Of a stretch of DNA of 14,997 nt, positions 6,233-13,153 are shown piece after piece (positions within the stretch are counted from its first letter, which is position 1; every line of letters starts with the position of its first letter). A program made the translations under genes and the position numbers. Under the pieces are notes generated by a model. It searched no databases, was not told the origin of the DNA, and was given only the letters and a program-made list of their open reading frames with translations. The stretch spans positions 1 through 14,997 of the forward strand of contig CBDUXT010000119.1 in NCBI GenBank assembly GCA_965371245.1, written 5' to 3'. This stretch comes from CBDUXT01 sp965371245. GTDB taxonomy: Bacteria > Planctomycetota > Phycisphaerae > UBA1845.

Positions 6233-7462
6233 TTACGCCAGCACCTTTCGCAGGCGCGTCAGCGCCCAGTCGATTTCGTCTTTCGTGATGCACAGCGGCG
6301 GCGCCAAACGCATGGTTTGCTCGTGTGTGTCCTTGCACAACATGCCCTCGTCCATCAGACGCTCGCAGAAGTGGCGTGCCTTGCCGGCCTCGGGCTTGAA
6401 GTCAATCCCGACCCACAGGCCACGCCCACGAATTTCGGCAATCTTGTCCGTGTGGATCTTGCGCAGTTTCTCGACCAGGTAGGCGCCCGCAGTTCGAGCG
6501 TTCTCCTGATACTTGTTCGTCTTGAGGATCTCGACGACCTTCCGCGCGACCGCGCAGGAAAGCGGGTTGCCCCCGAACGTGCTGCCGTGGTCGCCCGGCG
6601 TGAAGACGCTGAGAATCTCGCGGCTGGAGACAACGGCGGAGATGGGCATGATTCCGCCGCCGAGGGCCTTACCGAGAATGAAGATGTCCGGCACAACGCC
6701 CTCGTGCTCGCAGCAGAAGGTCGTGCCCGTTCGCCCCAACCCGGATTGAATCTCGTCGGCGATGAACAAGACCTTCCGCTCGGTGCACAGCGCCCGCACC
6801 TGTTTGAGGTAGCCGTCCGGCGGGATGATGATGCCGGCCTCGCCTTGGATCGGCTCGACCAGAAAGCCGACCGTGTGGTCATCGATCGCGTTTCGAAGGG
6901 CGTCGATGTCGCCATACTTGACCACCTCAAACCCCGGCGTGAACGGGCCGAAACCGGTGCGACACTGCGGGTCGGTGCTGAAGCTGATGATCGTCGTGGT
7001 TCGGCCGTGGAAGTTTTCTTCGCAGCAAATGATCTTGGCCTGACCCTCTGGAACGTTCTTCTTGGTGTATCCCCACTTGCGCGCGGTCTTGATGGCGGTC
7101 TCGACCGCCTCGGCGCCGGTGTTCATGGGAAGCACGGCTTCCATCCCGCACAGATCGGCCAGGTCCTTACAGAGCGGGCCGAGCTGATCGTTGTGAAACG
7201 CGCGTGACGTCAGGGTGACCTTGTCGAGCTGTTCCTTGGCGGCCGCGATCAGCTCGCCGTGTCGATGCCCGAAGTTGACGGCCGAATAGGCGGCCAGCAT
7301 GTCCATGTATCGCTTGCCGTTCGCGTCCTCGACCCAGACGCCGTCCGCCTTGGCCACCACGACGGGCAGAGGGTGATAGTTATGCGCGGCAAAGCGCTCG
7401 ACCAGTTCGATGTGTCTGGTGCCGTCCATCTCGACGGGCACGGCCGCTGCTTGCGTGCTCAT
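6233..7462 (-). CDS. rocD: Ornithine aminotransferase (ornithine--oxo-acid transaminase)
   Basis: A PLP-dependent class III aminotransferase that converts ornithine and 2-oxoglutarate to glutamate 5-semialdehyde and glutamate. The 409 residues include LAAYSAVNFGHRH (residues 57-68), whose Tyr is the ornithine-specific residue of OAT, NTGAEAVETAIKTARKWGY (114-132), FHGRT (151-155), ADEIQSGLGRTG (235-246, Asp236 contacting the PLP pyridine) and ILGKALGGG (262-270, Schiff-base Lys265). These favour OAT over acetylornithine aminotransferase. A strong AAGGAAGG ribosome binding site precedes ATG 7462. As first gene of the pair with ornithine carbamoyltransferase, it offers a route for ornithine made by the deiminase pathway towards glutamate or proline, which would matter because no arginine/ornithine exchanger is encoded here. 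Confidence 0.94.
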   Translation of the reverse strand: MSTQAAAVPVEMDGTRHIELVERFAAHNYHPLPVVVAKADGVWVEDANGKRYMDMLAAYSAVNFGHRHGELIAAAKEQLDKVTLTSRAFHNDQLGPLCKDLADLCGMEAVLPMNTGAEAVETAIKTARKWGYTKKNVPEGQAKIICCEENFHGRTTTIISFSTDPQCRTGFGPFTPGFEVVKYGDIDALRNAIDDHTVGFLVEPIQGEAGIIIPPDGYLKQVRALCTERKVLFIADEIQSGLGRTGTTFCCEHEGVVPDIFILGKALGGGIMPISAVVSSREILSVFTPGDHGSTFGGNPLSCAVARKVVEILKTNKYQENARTAGAYLVEKLRKIHTDKIAEIRGRGLWVGIDFKPEAGKARHFCERLMDEGMLCKDTHEQTMRLAPPLCITKDEIDWALTRLRKVLA

Positions 7463-7639
7463 TCCGGGCCTTCCTTTCCGATCCCATCAGGCGTTCTGTC
7501 GCCGTGGGCGCCGTCCGCGCCCGCGCCGGTAGCCGTCGCCCCGGTGGGCGGCCGGCGGGAGTATATCGACACCGGATCGATGAAGGCAAGCCAGTGCCGT
7601 TTCCAGGAAGGTGGCTCGACCTTTGGCGGCTGCGGTGGT

Positions 7640-7721
7640 TGGGTGGCATGGTCAAGGGCATCGCGGCCATGTGCCGGGTGGGCCGACGCATGATCGCGCC
7701 TCCGGCTTGGGCATGCCACCC
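7640..7721. repeat. 10-bp inverted repeat around GGGTGGCATG
   Basis: GGGTGGCATG at 7640-7649 is the exact reverse complement of 7712-7721, with 62 bases between. Short motifs of this kind, based on GGGTGGCATGCCCAC, are abundant as dispersed palindromes in planctomycete genomes as far as I recall. This could be a diverged copy whose loop has expanded. Confidence 0.4.
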
Positions 7722-7740
7722 GACGGTTTCGCGCACAAAA

Positions 7741-7767
7741 TCGTTCCCTTGCGGGCGCGGCTCGGTT
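7741..7767 (-). repeat. Dispersed repeat family A, single arm
   Basis: Bases 7741-7767 match the right arm of the large hairpin (5181-5207) at 22 of 27 positions, including the shared GCGGCTCGGTT end. No complementary arm is seen nearby, so this is a half unit or a degenerate copy. Confidence 0.6.
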
Positions 7768-7861
7768 TACCGGGTACCGAAGATTCTTCGGAGCCGATCG
7801 ACACGAACCTTGACGGCCGGCGGCGGGCTCGGCGAACACTCAACGACCGGCTCGGCACACA

Positions 7862-8710
7862 TCATTCGTCCCGTACGAGCACGACGAGCTTTTGAGACGG
7901 CATGTCGATCGGGGCGATGCGTTCCTTGCAAAACCCGATTGTCGCTCGCTCGATTTCGGCCATGTGCTCGACCAGCGCCGCCTTGGCCGCCGGGTCCGAC
8001 GTGACCGTGAGAAGCTGCTGTTGCACGGCGCGCACACGGTTGAAGTGGTCGCGAACCCCGGCGTCCGGTCCGTCGATCCCCATCGGGTCGTTGGAAAAAA
8101 ACGTCGTGGCGCGAATCTCCGCGATGCGCAACCCGACGGAACGCACCGCGGCCTCGAAGTCGTATCGGCTGCGCACGAGCATCCACTCGGTACGCATCGT
8201 CGTCCGCGGCATGTACTCCGTGGTGACGATGCGCCCGCCCGGTGCCATAAGAGACGCGAGGTTCTCCAGGGTGCGCATGAACAAGTCGGGCTCGGGAATG
8301 TGAAACAAGACGTTGGCGACGTTGATCCAGTCGAACGTCTCGCCCAGATCAAGCCCGGGGTCGGTGACGTCGGCCAGGCGAAACTCCACGCGCGTGTCGC
8401 CGGAAGGCTGGACCCACTTGCGGAGCATCGACGGGGACGCCTCCGTATAGTCGATGCCCATCAGGAAGTCCGGCTTGAAGAAGGTGAGGAAGAATCGGAT
8501 CCAGCGCCCGGATCCGGTTCCCACGTCGAGGACTCGACCGCCGTCGATGGGCGCGCCGAGATCGGCGGCGAGTTGCCGGTAGATCGGGTAAAGCACCGCA
8601 TCCTCGACCGGGCTGCTGTAGCGCAAACCCGTATCGTCCGCGGCGCCGTCAGACTGCGCGCTCCATTGCTTTTCGTAGTGCCGTTTGATGTCGTCCTGCG
8701 TCATGGGCAT
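7862..8710 (-). CDS. Class I SAM-dependent methyltransferase
   Basis: A 282-residue cytoplasmic protein with a Rossmann-type methyltransferase core. Motif I is VLDVGTGSGRW (residues 60-70), the acidic ribose-binding residue at the end of strand 2 is Asp87 (GIDYTE), motif II is FDWINVANVLFHIPEPD (126-142) and motif III is MAPGGRIVTTEY (155-166). The C-terminal third, residues 185-282, is helical and probably forms the substrate cap. The substrate cannot be deduced. ATG 8710 is used; an in-frame ATG six bases later is an equally possible start, and the ribosome binding site is weak. It is divergent from the secreted protein gene at 9009 and lies 400 bases upstream of the ornithine aminotransferase gene, so it is probably a separate transcription unit. 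Confidence 0.88.
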   Translation of the reverse strand: MPMTQDDIKRHYEKQWSAQSDGAADDTGLRYSSPVEDAVLYPIYRQLAADLGAPIDGGRVLDVGTGSGRWIRFFLTFFKPDFLMGIDYTEASPSMLRKWVQPSGDTRVEFRLADVTDPGLDLGETFDWINVANVLFHIPEPDLFMRTLENLASLMAPGGRIVTTEYMPRTTMRTEWMLVRSRYDFEAAVRSVGLRIAEIRATTFFSNDPMGIDGPDAGVRDHFNRVRAVQQQLLTVTSDPAAKAALVEHMAEIERATIGFCKERIAPIDMPSQKLVVLVRDE

Positions 8711-8771
8711 GGCATGTGTCTCTCAGGCTCAAAATCGGTGCGTACGCGGGTTGCGAGGCCCGCCACACCCT

Positions 8772-8856
8772 AGGGAGATCGCTCCCTTGTACTTAATCGG
8801 ACGCGGACCCTCTTGCGGTCCACTCCGCCGGGGGGGCGGTCGCCATACCGTACGGT
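8772..8856. repeat. Run of four short hairpins in a divergent intergenic region
   Basis: In 85 bases there are four consecutive palindromes: AGGGAG/CTCCCT (8772-8787), GGACC/GGTCC (8805-8821), CCGCC/GGCGG (8825-8839) and the perfect 10-mer ACCGTACGGT (8847-8856). They lie between the divergent methyltransferase and secreted-protein genes. They could be operators or a structured leader RNA; chance contributes in GC-rich DNA. Apart from these and the direct repeat at 8959-8986, the spacer 8711-9008 shows nothing. Confidence 0.4.
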
Positions 8857-8958
8857 TCTCGCTTCGTTCCGATAACCCGTCTTACCCGCGCCCGGTCTCA
8901 TCCGACTCCCTCGGCAGGTCGATAAGCCCACCGAAGCCTCAGCGCCGGGAGGTCATTC

Positions 8959-8986
8959 CCTGGGGATCTACCGCCTGGGGATCTAC
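8959..8986 (+). repeat. Tandem direct repeat of 13 bp
   Basis: CCTGGGGATCTAC occurs at 8959-8971 and again at 8974-8986, a 15-base period. It lies just before the GAAAGG ribosome binding site of the secreted-protein gene, within its probable 5' untranslated region or promoter. Confidence 0.6.
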
Positions 8987-9008
8987 ATCATCTTGAAAGG
9001 TTGGATGA

Positions 9009-9815
9009 ATGCCACGAACAGCGGCACCCGCGATGGCTCGGGGACGACTCATATCTCTTTTTTGTCTGCTGGTTGCGACAATCCTGTGCGTTGGCGCAAA
9101 CGCCATGCCCAAGGGCGGCGCCCGCATCACGCTCACCAAGGTTCACGAGACGCGCAAGGTCATGCTCGCCGCCCTCAAGGACGACGCCCCGTTCGACTTC
9201 AACAGGGCGGGCCTCGAACTGACTTTCTCGATTGAGGCGCCACAGGGAAAGCAGATCGTTCGACTCGATCAGCCGACCTCGATCGTCTCGACCGATTCGA
9301 CTGGCCGAAACCTGGCCGACGTCAAACCGAACTTCATGAACCGTATCAAGTACGTCAATTTGGTCCCAGTGTGGCAAGAGCCCGCGCAGGAGTTCACCTT
9401 GACGCTGGCCCCGCCGGATCGGTCGGCCACATGGTTCAGCGTGGCGGCGCGGTTCGAGGGGTGGGCGTTTGCTGAACTGAACGAGACTTCGTTTTTGCCC
9501 GAACCCGGAGGCGGGCGGACGATCATGGATGCCAAGCTGTTCGACGGAACCAAGGTCACGGCCGAGCTAACGGAATCCAGGGGCAAGGCCAACGTGATTC
9601 TCATGCCCGGCACCATCAAGCCTTACATCGCCGAAATCGAGATCGTCGATGGCAACACGACCCATCAGACCAACAGCTCCAGGTGGAACGACACGGCCGT
9701 AACGTACAGGTTCAACGCCCCGTTGAAGCCCGGAATGAAGGTGCGCCTCAAAGTCCGCACGGGTATGGGGAAGTTCGACTGCATCGTGGACATCAAGGAC
9801 CAGCCGCTGCCGTAG
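9009..9815 (+). CDS. Secreted protein of unknown function
   Basis: A 268-residue protein with a clear Sec signal peptide: basic residues Arg4, Arg11 and Arg13, a hydrophobic core (ISLFCLLVATILCVG, residues 15-29) and an ANA-M junction, predicting cleavage after residue 32. The mature part is rich in alternating hydrophobic and polar strands (for example GLELTFSIEA, MKVRLKVRTG) and is probably all-beta. It contains a single Cys near the C-terminus and no recognised catalytic motif. ATG 9009 has GAAAGG eight bases upstream; Met9 lacks a ribosome binding site. It is transcribed alone and converges on the helicase gene with a 53-base gap. I do not recognise the family. Export to periplasm or outside is inferred from the signal peptide. 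Confidence 0.82.
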   Translation: MPRTAAPAMARGRLISLFCLLVATILCVGANAMPKGGARITLTKVHETRKVMLAALKDDAPFDFNRAGLELTFSIEAPQGKQIVRLDQPTSIVSTDSTGRNLADVKPNFMNRIKYVNLVPVWQEPAQEFTLTLAPPDRSATWFSVAARFEGWAFAELNETSFLPEPGGGRTIMDAKLFDGTKVTAELTESRGKANVILMPGTIKPYIAEIEIVDGNTTHQTNSSRWNDTAVTYRFNAPLKPGMKVRLKVRTGMGKFDCIVDIKDQPLP

Positions 9816-9819
9816 AGTT

Positions 9820-9835
9820 TGCCCGAAGCGGGGCA
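9820..9835. terminator. Weak hairpin between convergent genes
   Basis: TGCCC (9820-9824) pairs with GGGCA (9831-9835) around a six-base loop, in the 53-base gap between two convergent genes. No T tract follows on either strand, so a bidirectional terminator role is only suggested by position. Confidence 0.3.
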
Positions 9836-9851
9836 CACCGTGTTGTCCTTT

Positions 9852-9864
9852 CCGAGCCGCGACC
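9852..9864 (+). repeat. Fragment of dispersed repeat family A
   Basis: The 13-mer CCGAGCCGCGACC matches the conserved end of the family A arms (complement of 5180-5207). It lies right next to the helicase stop codon. It may be a truncated remnant, and chance cannot be excluded for so short a match. Confidence 0.35.
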
Positions 9865-9868
9865 AGGC

Positions 9869-11815
9869 CTATTCCTCCACGATGACCTTACACTTGGGCA
9901 GCGCGCCAAGAAACATTCGCCCATAGGGCTTCGTGCGCACGCGCGGGTCCAGGATCACGACGATCCCCTTGTCCTCGCCGGAGCGAATCAGCCGGCCCAC
10001 GCCCTGTCGAAACTTGAGAATCGCCTCCGGTAGCTGGAGGTCCATGAAGGGGTTGCCGCCCGCCTCGCGCAGCCGCTCGATCCTGGCCTCCACCATCGGC
10101 TCGGTGGGTACCGCGAAGGGTAGCTTCACGATGATGACGTTGCTCAGCGCCTCGCCCGGCACGTCCACGCCGGTCCAGAACGTGTCGGTTCCAAAGAGCA
10201 CGCTTCGCGGCGTGGACTTGAACTTCTCGAGCATCAATGATCGCGGCATGCCCGATCCCTGGACCAACAGCGAGAGTCCGCCATCCGCGAAGAAGTCCGT
10301 CAGCGTATCGGCACACGTTTGCAGCATTCGATAGCTGGTGAACAGGACGAACGCCCGGCCCTGCGTGCGCATCACATACTTCTTGATCGCCCCGCAGGCC
10401 GCCTCGGTGAACGCGGCCGAATCGCTCGGGTCGGGCATGCCGCTCACAACGTAGACGGTGACCTGCTTTTGGAAATCAAACGGCGAGCCGAGGACCAGGG
10501 TTCGCGCGTCGTCGAGCCCGACTCGTCCGCGGAGAAAGGCAAACGAATCGTCCGCCGCCGTCGTCAGCGTGGCCGACGTCAGGACCGCGGACTTCACCTT
10601 GTCGAACAGCAGCTCGCGAAGCTCCGGGCCGATATCGACCGGTCGGGCGGAGAGGCTGATTCGCCCGCGCGTCCCCTCCGAGACGCTCATCCAGTAGACC
10701 CATCCCTTGCTTTTCTGCCCGTGCCAGTGGGCCACCGCGTCGGCGAGCGCCTTGCAGCGTTCCATCATCGCCGCGAATTCGGACTTGTCCGCTTCGTCGT
10801 CCAGTTCGTCGCGCGCCTCGCGGACCGCATCGCGCAGCGTCATCAATCGGTCACTGACGCTCTGCTCGAACGGCGCCGGCTCGCGGAGCCGGCCGTTCCA
10901 GTTGCGCCGCCCGGCGTGCCAATCGACCAGCCCATCGAAATAATCACGCGCGACGTGCCGTGCTTCGTGCAGGGCATCGACGGCTCGCTTGCAGCCCGAA
11001 CGCGCCAGCGGCCCGCGACCGGTTTTTTCGCTCAGCATCGCGTTGAAGAGCTGGTACACCTGCAGATTGGAGGTGCTGAGGCCCATGTGTTCCCCGGCCA
11101 CGCGCTCCATTGTGTGGGCTTCGTCCAGTACGAGATAGTCATAGTCGGGCAGGATGGCTGCCCCCTGGCGCCTCAGGGCCACGTCGGCAAACAGCATCGC
11201 GTGATTGACGATCAAGAGCTGCGCGTTCGACGCCCGCCGCCGGGCCCGTTGATAGAAGCACTTGGAAAAGTGCGGACAGCGCCGCCCGAAGCAATCGTCG
11301 CCGTCGCTTCGCACGCGATCCCACACCACCGGCGCCGGCTGACGCGGAAGGTCGGACAGCGATCCGTCTTCGGTGCGATAAGCCCATTCCTCGACCTCCC
11401 AGAGCTGCGAGCGCTGCGCCTCGGTCTCAAATAGTGCCTTTTGTTTGGCACTGGAACGGGCCAGCCGTCGCAGCCCGACGTAGTTCGACCGCCCTTTGAC
11501 CAGGACGGCCGAGAACTCGTCGGGAAACACCGAGCGGAGAAACGGAATGTCCTTCTCCATAAGCTGCTCTTGGAGGGCGATGGTGTGCGTCGAGATGACC
11601 ACGCGGTCGCCCTGTTGCGTGGCCCGCTCGATCGCGGGAATCAGGTAGGCGAAGCTCTTGCCCACGCCGGTCCCGGCTTCCACCAGAAGGTGCTCGCCGG
11701 CGTTGAAGGCGCTCGCCACGGCATCGGCCATGTCGATCTGCTGCGGACGAGACTCGTAGCCGCGCAGCTTGCGCGCCACCCGCCCGTCGCTTGCCAGCAT
11801 GTCCACCGTTCCCAT
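9869..11815 (-). CDS. dinG: DinG/XPD-type ATP-dependent DNA helicase
   Basis: A 648-residue superfamily 2 helicase, the usual length for DinG/YoaA proteins, which unwind DNA 5'-3' and resolve R-loops and damaged forks. Motifs in order: Walker A EAGTGVGKS (residues 46-54), STHTIALQEQL (75-85), the Fe-S domain with Cys175-x4-Cys180-x5-Cys186, VNHAMLFAD (203-211), DEAH box VLDEAH (229-234), SATL (414-417), FGTDTFWTGVDVPGEAL (541-557) and motif VI QGVGRLIR (604-611). The first Fe-S ligand is missing: the position normally Cys in the KGR.NY.C element is Gly114 (GGG codon) and no other Cys precedes residue 175. GGGAG lies nine bases before the ATG. Monocistronic on the minus strand. Confidence 0.93.
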   Translation of the reverse strand: MGTVDMLASDGRVARKLRGYESRPQQIDMADAVASAFNAGEHLLVEAGTGVGKSFAYLIPAIERATQQGDRVVISTHTIALQEQLMEKDIPFLRSVFPDEFSAVLVKGRSNYVGLRRLARSSAKQKALFETEAQRSQLWEVEEWAYRTEDGSLSDLPRQPAPVVWDRVRSDGDDCFGRRCPHFSKCFYQRARRRASNAQLLIVNHAMLFADVALRRQGAAILPDYDYLVLDEAHTMERVAGEHMGLSTSNLQVYQLFNAMLSEKTGRGPLARSGCKRAVDALHEARHVARDYFDGLVDWHAGRRNWNGRLREPAPFEQSVSDRLMTLRDAVREARDELDDEADKSEFAAMMERCKALADAVAHWHGQKSKGWVYWMSVSEGTRGRISLSARPVDIGPELRELLFDKVKSAVLTSATLTTAADDSFAFLRGRVGLDDARTLVLGSPFDFQKQVTVYVVSGMPDPSDSAAFTEAACGAIKKYVMRTQGRAFVLFTSYRMLQTCADTLTDFFADGGLSLLVQGSGMPRSLMLEKFKSTPRSVLFGTDTFWTGVDVPGEALSNVIIVKLPFAVPTEPMVEARIERLREAGGNPFMDLQLPEAILKFRQGVGRLIRSGEDKGIVVILDPRVRTKPYGRMFLGALPKCKVIVEE

Positions 11816-11942
11816 CGCAGCGCGCTCCCAAAGCCTCTTGTATGCGGGAGAACGCTCCGCCGGTCAACAAAGACGAAGGATGGCACGAGAGTGTGACAGC
11901 TTCAGCGGGTCGTACAAAGGCATCATGACGACGGCACGCCGG

Positions 11943-12047
11943 GTCAGAGCCGTGGGCGCAAGCCCGCGGACACGATGCGAACAAGCATGCGGTTCCGCGA
12001 TACCAGACCCGTCACAGGGCTTGCGCCCTGTGCTCTGAAGACTGCCC
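11943..12047 (+). repeat. Dispersed palindromic repeat, family B, copy 2
   Basis: It shares its two end blocks with copy 1 (269-368): 26 of 29 and 17 of 18 matching bases. Two clean hairpins are present: CCGTGGGC-GCAA-GCCCGCGG (11951-11970, with one G.T pair) and CACAGGGC-TTGC-GCCCTGTG (12013-12032, perfect 8-bp stem). It sits between the helicase gene and the small gene at 12098. Apart from this unit, the spacer 11816-12097 shows nothing. Confidence 0.65.
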
Positions 12048-12097
12048 GCCGATTTGGTCATGCCCGCGGACGGAGCGGGTGTTAGCTGAAGTGACCG

Positions 12098-12271
12098 CTA
12101 CTCCACTGCAACGGCCGACCTCGTTTTGAAACGCCGAATCCCTCTGGTGTCGGGGTCGTAGATCAAGAAATCTGCCGTGGCAGGTTCCGCCCAAACGGCG
12201 AAATCTCCGACAAAGCGCAGGTTCGTTTGGAACGCTTGAGGAGCTACTACGCTTGCGATGAACTCGGTCAT
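12098..12271 (-). CDS. Small hypothetical protein (57 aa)
   Basis: A 57-residue protein beginning MTEFIASVVAPQAF and ending in a basic, Thr/Arg-rich segment (IRRFKTRSAVAVE). It is not recognised. The start at 12271 is chosen because GGAGAG lies about seven bases upstream; the frame stays open to 12430, but that extension (residues like RSRGRCALLGAGSRG) looks non-coding and has no ribosome binding site. The middle, LRFVGDFAVWAEPATADFLIYDPD, suggests two short beta strands. It has no signal peptide or membrane segment. It is divergent from the TetR-type regulator gene with a 195-base gap, so it might be one of that regulator's targets. Confidence 0.55.
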   Translation of the reverse strand: MTEFIASVVAPQAFQTNLRFVGDFAVWAEPATADFLIYDPDTRGIRRFKTRSAVAVE

Positions 12272-12466
12272 GACAATTCTCTCCGTGTCCAGTCCCCCGA
12301 TTCCGAGCGGGAAGCATAGAGGGTGTCGCGTGCGCCCTTGAAAGGGCGTTTCGGGCCGCGCCAGGCCTCTTGATCCTGCTCCAAGGAGGGCACATCGCCC
12401 TCTTGACCGATCAGCCGGCGGTTCTATCATGAAGATGAATTCAGGTTCAGATACGGAAGGTGGTGT

Positions 12467-13153
12467 ATGAGAACAGCGTCCCGATCAGCTCGTTTGCGCT
12501 GGATCCACCCGCCTCAGCAGGAACGCAGCCGCGACAAGATGGGCCGCATGCTGGAGGCAACGGAGGCGCTTCTTGACCAAAAGAACTTTGACGAACTCAC
12601 GATCGCTCAGATTGCGAAGAAGGCCCGCGTTTCCGTGGGCTTGTTCTACACCCGCTTTGACAACAAGGACGCGCTCCTCTCGGCTCTATACGAGAAGCAT
12701 GTGCTGGAGCTCCGCGCGACAACAAGCAGGATGTTTGATCCGAAGCGTTGGTCGACCGTCTCCGTTACACGGTTCATCGAAGAGCTCGTCGCCTTCATGG
12801 TGCGGTTTCATCGGAAAAAGCGTGGTTTGCTGCGCGCTCTCGTTCTACGCCATCACAGCCGACCGGGCCGGCGTTACGAAGACCCAGCGGAGCGAGCGAA
12901 GACGGCCATAGCCGCCGTGGGTAGGTTCCTCGCGACAAGGTCGGACGAGATCCCCCACCCGGACCCGCGACTGGCCGGGTCACTTGGGTTTCTTTTCGTA
13001 CTGGGAGCGTTGAGAGAGAAGATCCTTTTTAGCGAGGGCGTGGCCCGTGCGCTCAGGATTTCGGACAAACGCTTGGCCAAGGAGTTGACAACCGCGTTCC
13101 TCGGCTACCTGGGCCTGCCGAAACAGCTCCCGGAGATGCGACGATGCTCGTAA
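12467..13153 (+). CDS. TetR/AcrR-family transcriptional regulator
   Basis: A 228-residue regulator with the canonical N-terminal helix-turn-helix: QQERSRDKMGRMLEATEALL (residues 17-36), then FDELTIAQIAKKARVSVGLFYTRF (41-64), where VSVGLFYTRF is the recognition helix. The rest is a helical ligand-binding and dimerisation domain; the ligand is unknown. A GGAAGG ribosome binding site (12455-12460) lies six bases before the ATG. The 3' end overlaps the next gene by 10 bases, so the two are co-transcribed and probably translationally coupled. Family members usually repress their own operon, making the TPR-CPBP protein its most likely target. Confidence 0.9.
   Translation: MRTASRSARLRWIHPPQQERSRDKMGRMLEATEALLDQKNFDELTIAQIAKKARVSVGLFYTRFDNKDALLSALYEKHVLELRATTSRMFDPKRWSTVSVTRFIEELVAFMVRFHRKKRGLLRALVLRHHSRPGRRYEDPAERAKTAIAAVGRFLATRSDEIPHPDPRLAGSLGFLFVLGALREKILFSEGVARALRISDKRLAKELTTAFLGYLGLPKQLPEMRRCS

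Larger units (their letters stand above)
7463..7861. other. Gene-free stretch between the methyltransferase and OAT genes
   Basis: No credible gene is visible; open frames here have compositions typical of non-coding GC-rich DNA. The stretch contains a family A repeat arm (7741-7767) and a 10-bp inverted repeat (7640-7649 with 7712-7721). The OAT ribosome binding site lies at its left edge. It presumably carries the OAT promoter on the minus strand, which I could not identify. Confidence 0.55.

Noticed and set aside
5987..7207. Long plus-strand open frame (406 codons) opposite OAT and OTC
   Set aside because: Antisense shadow of two well-identified enzymes in GC-rich DNA; composition is not protein-like.
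6233..7462. Acetylornithine aminotransferase (argD) assignment, tempting because it is next to an argF-like gene
   Set aside because: The LAAYSAVNFGH segment with the OAT-specific Tyr and the overall OAT-type motifs favour ornithine aminotransferase.
10319..11434. Long plus-strand open frame (371 codons) opposite the helicase
   Set aside because: Antisense shadow of the DinG-type gene, which has all its helicase motifs.
12272..12430. Longer (110-residue) version of the small minus-strand gene
   Set aside because: The extension is Arg/Gly-rich and lacks a ribosome binding site, while ATG 12271 has GGAGAG.
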